Positions 58,969 to 64,000 of a stretch of 64,000 nt of DNA are shown here, piece after piece. Under the pieces are notes generated by a model. That model made no database searches, was not told where the DNA came from, and was given only the letters and a program-made list of their open reading frames with translations. Positions within the stretch are counted from its first letter, which is position 1; every line of letters begins with the position of its first letter. The DNA is from Variovorax sp. PAMC26660 (GTDB taxonomy: Bacteria > Pseudomonadota > Gammaproteobacteria > Burkholderiales > Burkholderiaceae_C): contig NZ_CP060295.1 in assembly GCF_014302995.1 (NCBI RefSeq), positions 3,463,501 through 3,527,500 of the forward strand, in the 5' to 3' direction. The position numbers and the translations under genes were made by a program.

Positions 58969-60024
58969 ATGGCCCTCATTCCCGCGACCATCCTCACCGG
59001 CTTTCTAGGCTCGGGCAAAACCACCTTGCTCAAGCGCATCCTGACCGAGGCCCACGGCCAGAAGATCGCGGTCATCGAGAACGAGTTCGGCGAGGAGAAC
59101 ATCGACAGCGACATCTTGGTCACCGAGTCGAAAGAGCAGATCATCCAGATGAGCAACGGCTGCGTCTGCTGCACCATCCGCGAAGACCTGCGCGAAGCGC
59201 TGCAGGTGCTGGCCGCCAAGAAGCGCCAGGGCCTGCTGGACTTCGACCGCGTGGTGATCGAGACCACCGGCCTGGCCGACCCCGGCCCGGTGGCGCAGAC
59301 GTTCTTCATGGACGACGAGATCGCCGAGAGCTACCTGCTCGACTCGATCCTCACGCTGGTCGATGCCAAGCACGCGCCGCAGCAGCTCAACGACCGCCAG
59401 GAAGCGCGCCGCCAGGTGGGCTTTGCCGACCAGATCTTCATCAGCAAGAGCGAGCTGGTGTCGGCCGAGGAAACCGAGGCGCTGATTCACCGCCTGAAGC
59501 ACATGAACCCGCGCGCGCCGCAGCAGAAGGCGCATTTCGGCGACGTGCCGCTCAAGGACATCTTCGACCTGCGCGGCTTCAACCTGAACGCCAAGCTGGA
59601 CATCGACCCCGACTTCCTGAAGGAAGAAGAGGCGCATGACCACCACGACCATGACCACGCGCATGGCGAGCATTGCGACCATCCCTCGCACAAGGATGAA
59701 GGCCACGGCCACCATCATCACCATGACGACGACGTGAAGAGCTTCGTCTACAAGGCCGATCGTGCGTTCGATCCGGCCAAGCTGGAAGATTTTCTGGGTG
59801 CGATCGTCAACATCTACGGCCCGCGCATGCTGCGCTACAAGGGCGTGCTGAACATGAAGGGCACCGAGCGCAAGGTGATCTTCCAGGGCGTGCACCAGCT
59901 GATGGGCAGCGACCTGGGCCCGGAATGGGGCAAGGACGAAGTGCGCCAGAGTCGCATGGTGTTCATCGGCATCGAGCTGCCGCGCGAGATCCTGGAGCAG
60001 GGGCTGGAGCAGTGCCTGGTCTGA
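58969..60024 (+). CDS. CobW/COG0523-family GTPase (metal chaperone type)
   Basis: A 351-residue P-loop GTPase. GFLGSGKTTLL is Walker A, NGCVCCTIREDL the CxCC metal motif, and ETTGLADPGPV the switch region. Between the GTPase and the C-terminal domain (about residues 222-262) is a very His/Asp-rich loop that would bind zinc or another metal; COG0523 proteins with such loops deliver zinc or nickel. I use the ATG at MALIPATILTG; TAAACT at 58905 could be its -10. Confidence 0.87.
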   Translation: MALIPATILTGFLGSGKTTLLKRILTEAHGQKIAVIENEFGEENIDSDILVTESKEQIIQMSNGCVCCTIREDLREALQVLAAKKRQGLLDFDRVVIETTGLADPGPVAQTFFMDDEIAESYLLDSILTLVDAKHAPQQLNDRQEARRQVGFADQIFISKSELVSAEETEALIHRLKHMNPRAPQQKAHFGDVPLKDIFDLRGFNLNAKLDIDPDFLKEEEAHDHHDHDHAHGEHCDHPSHKDEGHGHHHHHDDDVKSFVYKADRAFDPAKLEDFLGAIVNIYGPRMLRYKGVLNMKGTERKVIFQGVHQLMGSDLGPEWGKDEVRQSRMVFIGIELPREILEQGLEQCLV

Positions 60025-60035
60025 GTCTCTGATTT

Positions 60036-60154
60036 GCTCCTTCCCCCTCTGGGGGGCGGTTGGGATGGGGGCAGGCCGTCGATCAGACGCCCTGCCTTTT
60101 TCGCAGGCCGATGTGCCCCCACCCCGGCCCTCCCCCAGAGGGGGAGGGAGAAGC
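60036..60154. repeat. inverted repeat (CCCTCTGGGGG type) after cobW-type gene
   Basis: Two imperfect inverted arms, about 60036-60072 and 60114-60154, share CTCCCCCTCTGGGGG-like and CCCCACCCC-like blocks in opposite orientation. Repeats with this CCCTCCCCCAGAGGGGGAGGG core are scattered in many betaproteobacterial genomes. Here it lies between the convergent CobW and DUF945 genes and could form a large terminator hairpin. Confidence 0.7.
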
Positions 60155-60165
60155 ACCGGGCTTGC

Positions 60166-61653
60166 TCAGTTGCCCGCTGCGCCCAGCGGCTTGCCGTTGA
60201 CCTTCAGGCTGCCTTCGCTGAATTCGACCTTGGCGGTGACGTCATCGCCGTCGCGCTTGACGAAGCCTTTTTGCTCGCCTTGCTCGACCAGGCCCGCCAC
60301 CATTTCAGGCGGCGGCGTCTGGCCGCTTCCGGCGCCGGTTTCAGCGAGCTTTTCGAGCCACTTCATCGGCAACCGCGCGTTGGCCTTGAGCACGCCGCGC
60401 TTCATCAGCAGGCCGGTGCCGGGGACTTGCAGGTCTTCGTCGGTCACACCGGTCAGGCCCACGGTGTAGCTGATTTCGCCGCGCTTGCCGTCGATTTCGA
60501 CCAGCGCCTTGTCGAGGCTGAATTCGGGGCTGTACTTGGCCATGGCCTTCAGATCAGGTGCCAGTTGGTCGGTCAGCGCCTTGATGGCGTCCTGCGAGGC
60601 CTTGCTGCCGCCCTTGCCGCAACCGTTGGCGGCGCTGGACTGCATCCAGGCGTCGGCCAGCTTCTTGTAGCCGGCGGCGTGGATGTTGCGGGCGCTGCTG
60701 CTCACCTCGAACTTGTCGATCTTGGTTTCGCCGATCTTGCCGCTGCCCTTGAGGGTGCCGCCCGATGCGTACAGGCCATCCTTGATGGTGGCGTCGCCGA
60801 GCAGGTCGAGGCCTTGCAGCAGCACGGTGGGCAGGGCCTTGTGCTCGCCGCCCGGGGCGTTGCCCAGGCCCTTGGGCGCCGCGAATTCGAGCGAGTCGAG
60901 GTGGCCTTCGGTCTTGCCGGTGGCCAGGATCCAGCCGGCGCTGCTGTCCATGTCGGCCTTGACGGCGAGCTTGCCCATCTTCATGGTCACGCCACTGCGG
61001 ATGGAGTTGAAGTCCATGCCCGGCATCGTCAGCTCGTAGCGCACCTGGGTGCGCGCTGCGTTCACTTCCGCGCGGGCCTGCGCGCCTTGCCAGTTGAACT
61101 GGCCCTTGCCGTCTTCGGTCAACTTGACGGGCGCGACCGTCATGTCGGTCGTGAAGGCGCCACTGAAGCCGACCTTGGTGTGCACCGTCAGGGGCTTGGC
61201 CTTGCCGAACAGCTTTTCGACTTCGGCCTGCGTCTTGGCGTCGAGCACCACTTCGCTGTCGATGGTGGCGGCGGCCAGCGATCCACCGGCCAGCGGGCCG
61301 TGGTGGATGGTGTCGCGCAGGGTGATGCGCAAGGGCTTGGACGGCGTGGCATCGGCGTCCTTGTCCTCGTCGGCCTCGGCTTCTTCGCCTTCCGCGGGCT
61401 TGGCGGCAGGCGCCGGCGCAGCGGCGACGGCTTCGGGCGCGCAGCCGATTTCCAGTGTCACGGTGCTGACGGCACCCAGGAAGCTGCGGTCGTAGCTGCG
61501 CTCGACCACGCGCACCATCGCCGTCTGCTTGGGCAGCTCGTCGAAGGCGATGTCGTACCGCGATTTGATCTGCGAGGCGGCCCACCAGGTGCTGCCGCCA
61601 TAGGCGACGGCGATGGCCGCGGCCAGAACTCCCAATACTGCTTTCTTGCTCAA
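60166..61653 (-). CDS. YdgA-family (DUF945) protein
   Basis: A 495-residue protein with a single N-terminal membrane anchor (KKAVLGVLAAAIAVAYGG, residues 3-20) and a large periplasmic part. Its fold is a repetitive beta-structure; the text LPMKWLEKLAETGAG near the C-terminus and the AxGxYKKL-like segments are typical of YdgA/DUF945. The family's function is unknown, probably envelope related. The TTG start (LSKKAVL) is favoured, since the upstream frame is Arg-rich and not membrane-like. A low-complexity Glu/Asp/Ala/Pro insertion lies near residues 95-125. Confidence 0.75.
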   Translation of the reverse strand: MSKKAVLGVLAAAIAVAYGGSTWWAASQIKSRYDIAFDELPKQTAMVRVVERSYDRSFLGAVSTVTLEIGCAPEAVAAAPAPAAKPAEGEEAEADEDKDADATPSKPLRITLRDTIHHGPLAGGSLAAATIDSEVVLDAKTQAEVEKLFGKAKPLTVHTKVGFSGAFTTDMTVAPVKLTEDGKGQFNWQGAQARAEVNAARTQVRYELTMPGMDFNSIRSGVTMKMGKLAVKADMDSSAGWILATGKTEGHLDSLEFAAPKGLGNAPGGEHKALPTVLLQGLDLLGDATIKDGLYASGGTLKGSGKIGETKIDKFEVSSSARNIHAAGYKKLADAWMQSSAANGCGKGGSKASQDAIKALTDQLAPDLKAMAKYSPEFSLDKALVEIDGKRGEISYTVGLTGVTDEDLQVPGTGLLMKRGVLKANARLPMKWLEKLAETGAGSGQTPPPEMVAGLVEQGEQKGFVKRDGDDVTAKVEFSEGSLKVNGKPLGAAGN

Positions 61654-61992
61654 GACTTGCTTTCTTTTGTCGAATGATCGGATGGGCCCGCGCCGCACAG
61701 GGGCATCGGCGGGCCTGCGTTGCCTCCTCCGACAACGCCGCGCGATGCTAACGGAGTTGATCGGCACGGCCACAGCGCGCCCGCGCGTTCGAGTTCTCTA
61801 TACAATCGCGCGCCTGTTCCGGCAGCCATGTCCGTCCCGATGGACAAGATGTGACTTCCGGCACGGGGCGCCGCACGTTTTTGGTGGGCTTTCGGGGGTA
61901 TAACCCCGGGGTTCGCCAACCGCGAGCACCCCGACAACGTGGAGCCCGCGCGGTCTGAAAGCCGCAGTGGTTCCCATGGGAGGAGACACCCA
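61654..61992. other. gene-free stretch with candidate dksA promoter
   Basis: The 339 bases between the divergent DUF945 and dksA-type genes hold no gene. TACAAT at 61801-61806 could be a -10 for the dksA-type gene; a clear -35 is not visible. Downstream, a long leader of about 180 bases contains a GGGGGTATAACCCCGGGG-type hairpin and ends in GGAGGAG seven bases before a GTG. No known riboswitch motif is recognised. Confidence 0.4.
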
Positions 61993-62994
61993 GTGAAAGC
62001 GCGTTCCAGTTCGTTCAAGGAGCCAGTCACCGTGAAGAAACCCGCCGCAAAGGCCACGCCAGCAACCAAGCCCGCCACAAAGAAGGCGCCGGCTGCGAAG
62101 GCTGTACCCGCGGCGAAAAAGGTTTCCGCCACCGCACATGGTCCTGCCGCGAAGGAGAAAAGCGCGCCGTCCAAAAAGCCCGCAGCACCACCGGTCAAAG
62201 CCGCGACCGCTGCGAAGAAGCCCGTCAAGCCTGCGACCAAGACCGCGGCAGGCGCGGGTCCATCGTCATCCAAACCTGTCGGCCGCCCTGCTGCCGTTCC
62301 TTCTGTCCCCCCGATCCCCATGAAAAAAACGGCTGCCGCCTCCTCTTCCGCCCCGGCGACACCCTCGATGCCCGTTCAAACCATCACGCCCGCACCCGCT
62401 GCACGTGGTGGCCGTGTGTCCCGGCTGTCGCAACTGACCGTCCCCTCGATGCCGCAGTCGGTGGCATCGACCGCTGCCAAATCCAGCTTCTCGCAAGCAC
62501 CTTCCACCGCGCTGGTGCCGCCGCCGCCGCTGGCCGTCAAGAAAGACCCGAAGCTGGTCAACAACTGGAAGGCCAAGACCGCCGCCGAGCTGAGCGATGC
62601 CGAAGTCATCGCCATGCCCGACGACGAGTACATGAACGAAAAGCAGATGGCGTTCTTCCGCCTGAAGCTGGTCGAACTCAAGCGCGGCATTCTGGAAAAC
62701 GCCGGCGAAACCACCGAGCACCTGCGTGAAGACACCGTGGTCGTGCCCGATCCGGCCGACCGCGCGACCATCGAGGAAGAACACGCCCTCGAGCTGCGCA
62801 CGCGCGACCGCGAGCGCAAGCTGCTCAAGAAGATCGAGCAATCGATCCAGCGCATCGACGCCGGCGACTACGGCTACTGCGACGAAACCGGCGAACCCAT
62901 CGGTGTCGGCCGCCTGCTGGCCCGCCCGACCGCCACGCTGTCGCTCGAAGCGCAACAGCGCCGCGAACTCAAGCAAAAGATGTTCGGGGATTGA
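61993..62994 (+). CDS. dksA: DksA/TraR-family RNA polymerase-binding factor with long basic N-terminal extension
   Basis: A 333-residue protein. Residues 1-180 are a disordered Lys/Ala/Pro-rich extension of histone H1-like character. The DksA part follows: coiled-coil arms (NEKQMAFFRLKLVELKRGIL, tip with ADRATIEEEHALELRTRDRE), then the globular end YGYCDETGEPIGVGRLLARPTATLSLEAQQRREL (read in parts). Of four zinc cysteines only the first is present, so it is a zinc-independent type like Pseudomonas DksA2. The start is GTG because GGAGGAG lies seven bases upstream. It would act with ppGpp at rRNA and amino-acid promoters. Confidence 0.87.
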   Translation: MKARSSSFKEPVTVKKPAAKATPATKPATKKAPAAKAVPAAKKVSATAHGPAAKEKSAPSKKPAAPPVKAATAAKKPVKPATKTAAGAGPSSSKPVGRPAAVPSVPPIPMKKTAAASSSAPATPSMPVQTITPAPAARGGRVSRLSQLTVPSMPQSVASTAAKSSFSQAPSTALVPPPPLAVKKDPKLVNNWKAKTAAELSDAEVIAMPDDEYMNEKQMAFFRLKLVELKRGILENAGETTEHLREDTVVVPDPADRATIEEEHALELRTRDRERKLLKKIEQSIQRIDAGDYGYCDETGEPIGVGRLLARPTATLSLEAQQRRELKQKMFGD

Positions 62995-63043
62995 TCGGCG
63001 AGAAGGTAGAGAGAAACCTGCTCGTTCGACAGTCTTTCACCGC

Positions 63044-64000
63044 ATGGCAAAGGAAGAGTCGGGCCGCCTTTTTTCCAAGGTGGCCAAGTTTGTCCGCAAT
63101 CCCCTGAAGGATTGGTCGGAGCTGGATGCGCCTTCTTCGTCGGACTCCTCGCTGCCCGACCAGGCCTACAGCCGGGAAATGCTCAAGGAGATGATCGAGC
63201 GGCGCCAGCGCAACGATTTCGTGCGCCGGCGCGAGTTCGACATGCTTCGCAAGCTGCGCCAGCGCGAAGCCGCCGCCCATGCCTTCGAGGCGACGGTCAC
63301 GCCGTCTTCGTTCAACCTGAACAGCTCTTCCGAAAAGCCGGAGGGCCGCGCGCTCACGCTCAAGAAGATCGACGAGATCGAGCAGCAGATGTCGCAGCAG
63401 TGGTGGAAGGGGCGGGGGCCGAACGGCGAGACGCTGGTCAACCCGCCGCCCGATGCCGGCGCCGAGACGCTGCCGCCCGTGCATGCCGGCGACCCGCTCG
63501 AAGAGCAGGCCGAGCGCGTGCCTGCCCCGGCAGCCACCGCTGCCGTTGCACCAGTGACGGCTGGCAGTCCGCCCGTCGCCAGCAGCGCGCCGCTGATGTC
63601 GTCCCGGCTCGCCCACGATGGCGCGCTCGAAGAGGCGGTGATCCGCTTTGCGCATGGCGACGATGCCGGCGCCGAAGCCATCCTGCTGCAGGCCCTGGCC
63701 TCCGAGAGCCCCACGGCTTCCGATGGCGAGAGCGATCACCCCACAGCCGAGCGTGACGACAGCCGCTGGCGTGCCCTGTTCGATCTGTACCGCGCAACGG
63801 GCGATGCCGCCAAGTTTGCGGCCGCCCGCATGCGCTATGCGCAGCGCATGAAGCGCATGGGGCCCGACTGGGTGTCGCTCGAAGAGCTGGCCCGCAGTGT
63901 GAAGGCGGTCACTGCCAGCGAAGAAGCCGTAACAACAGCCGAAGGCGGCAGCGCCGACTGGACCAGCCCCGCACGCCTGGCGCGCGAAGGTCTCATGGGC
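63044..64000 (+). CDS. hypothetical protein, 5' part only
   Basis: The open frame runs from an ATG to the right edge without a stop, giving 319 residues of an incomplete protein. The N-terminus (MAKEESGRLFSKVAKFVRNP) is basic and amphipathic, residues 45-80 form a charged helix (RRQRNDFVRRREFDMLRKL), then an Ala/Pro/Val linker, then a helical region with TPR-like spacing (RWRALFDLYRATGDAAKFAAAR, read in parts). No signal peptide. It follows the dksA-type gene by 49 bases on the same strand and may share its transcript. I do not recognise the family. Confidence 0.7.
   Translation, partial: MAKEESGRLFSKVAKFVRNPLKDWSELDAPSSSDSSLPDQAYSREMLKEMIERRQRNDFVRRREFDMLRKLRQREAAAHAFEATVTPSSFNLNSSSEKPEGRALTLKKIDEIEQQMSQQWWKGRGPNGETLVNPPPDAGAETLPPVHAGDPLEEQAERVPAPAATAAVAPVTAGSPPVASSAPLMSSRLAHDGALEEAVIRFAHGDDAGAEAILLQALASESPTASDGESDHPTAERDDSRWRALFDLYRATGDAAKFAAARMRYAQRMKRMGPDWVSLEELARSVKAVTASEEAVTTAEGGSADWTSPARLAREGLMG

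Noticed and set aside
60034..61677. A 547-codon plus-strand open frame opposite the DUF945 gene
   Set aside because: Shadow frame; the minus strand encodes a coherent membrane-anchored DUF945 protein.
61807..61992. Riboswitch in the long dksA leader
   Set aside because: There is a hairpin, but no recognisable conserved core of a known class.
1..64000. tRNA or rRNA genes
   Set aside because: No cloverleaf with T-loop consensus or rRNA segment was noticed; the only structural RNA that I can support is rnpB.

Overview
The window is GC-rich chromosomal DNA with dense, mostly co-oriented short operons. The gene content points to a betaproteobacterium of the Comamonadaceae, most like Variovorax: a solitary Bug-family (TctC-like) solute-binding protein, many MFS and DMT exporters, glycine-tailed lipoproteins, an RNase P RNA gene, and the dapF-DUF484-xerC block. 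The genus is an inference from gene content, not from a database match.

Left part (1-12.6 kb): a broken msrB at the edge, a two-repeat molybdopterin-fold lipoprotein, a divergent EamA exporter/AraC regulator pair, rnpB, then a six-gene efflux operon (MarR/SlyA-like regulator, FUSC pump, DUF1656, HlyD adaptor, NodT outer-membrane channel, Bcr/CflA MFS) with a SlyA-type operator lying just after its -10 box, followed by three unknown lipoproteins. 12.6-22 kb: an RsuA-type pseudouridine synthase coupled to a Nudix/metallo-beta-lactamase fusion, a Bug protein, a nested inverted-repeat element, a TorF-like porin, a DHA2 MFS, two unknown genes and a DMT exporter.

22-27.8 kb is a coherent nucleobase uptake and deamination operon: divergent FadR-type GntR regulator, two TGGTtNACCA operators, DUF3311 protein, sodium:solute symporter, cytosine-deaminase-like amidohydrolase, CynX-type MFS and a nucleoside/guanine-deaminase-like enzyme. 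27.8-39.3 kb holds a class C serine hydrolase lipoprotein, a DUF3883 protein, a thioesterase, a tautomerase/SDR pair with a LysR regulator, a YbfB-type MFS, and a leftward operon of MFS, dkgB, MoaF-like and luciferase-like oxidoreductase genes.

The standout is 39.3-43.1 kb, a markedly AT-richer insert carrying one 1107-residue protein: an intact metallophosphoesterase, a STAND/NACHT-like NTPase module whose Walker A lysine is missing, and a helical-repeat C-terminus. This layout (effector, switch, sensor) and the foreign composition make it a good candidate for an anti-phage or other conflict system; that role is inferred.

43.1-54.4 kb: DUF3455 protein, ECF sigma/anti-sigma pair, MFS, HCCA-isomerase-like protein, and a LysR-controlled cluster (isochorismatase-like hydrolase, XapX protein, YtcJ-like amidohydrolase with a Cys/His-rich tail, DoxX, MFS_3 and alpha/beta hydrolase). 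54.4-64 kb is core: dapF, DUF484, YdcF-like, xerC, RlmI-like methyltransferase, CobW GTPase, DUF945 protein, a DksA variant with one zinc-finger cysteine, and a gene running off the right edge. Four genes share a -10 box exactly six bases before ATG, suggesting leaderless transcripts. I saw no tRNA, CRISPR array or transposase.
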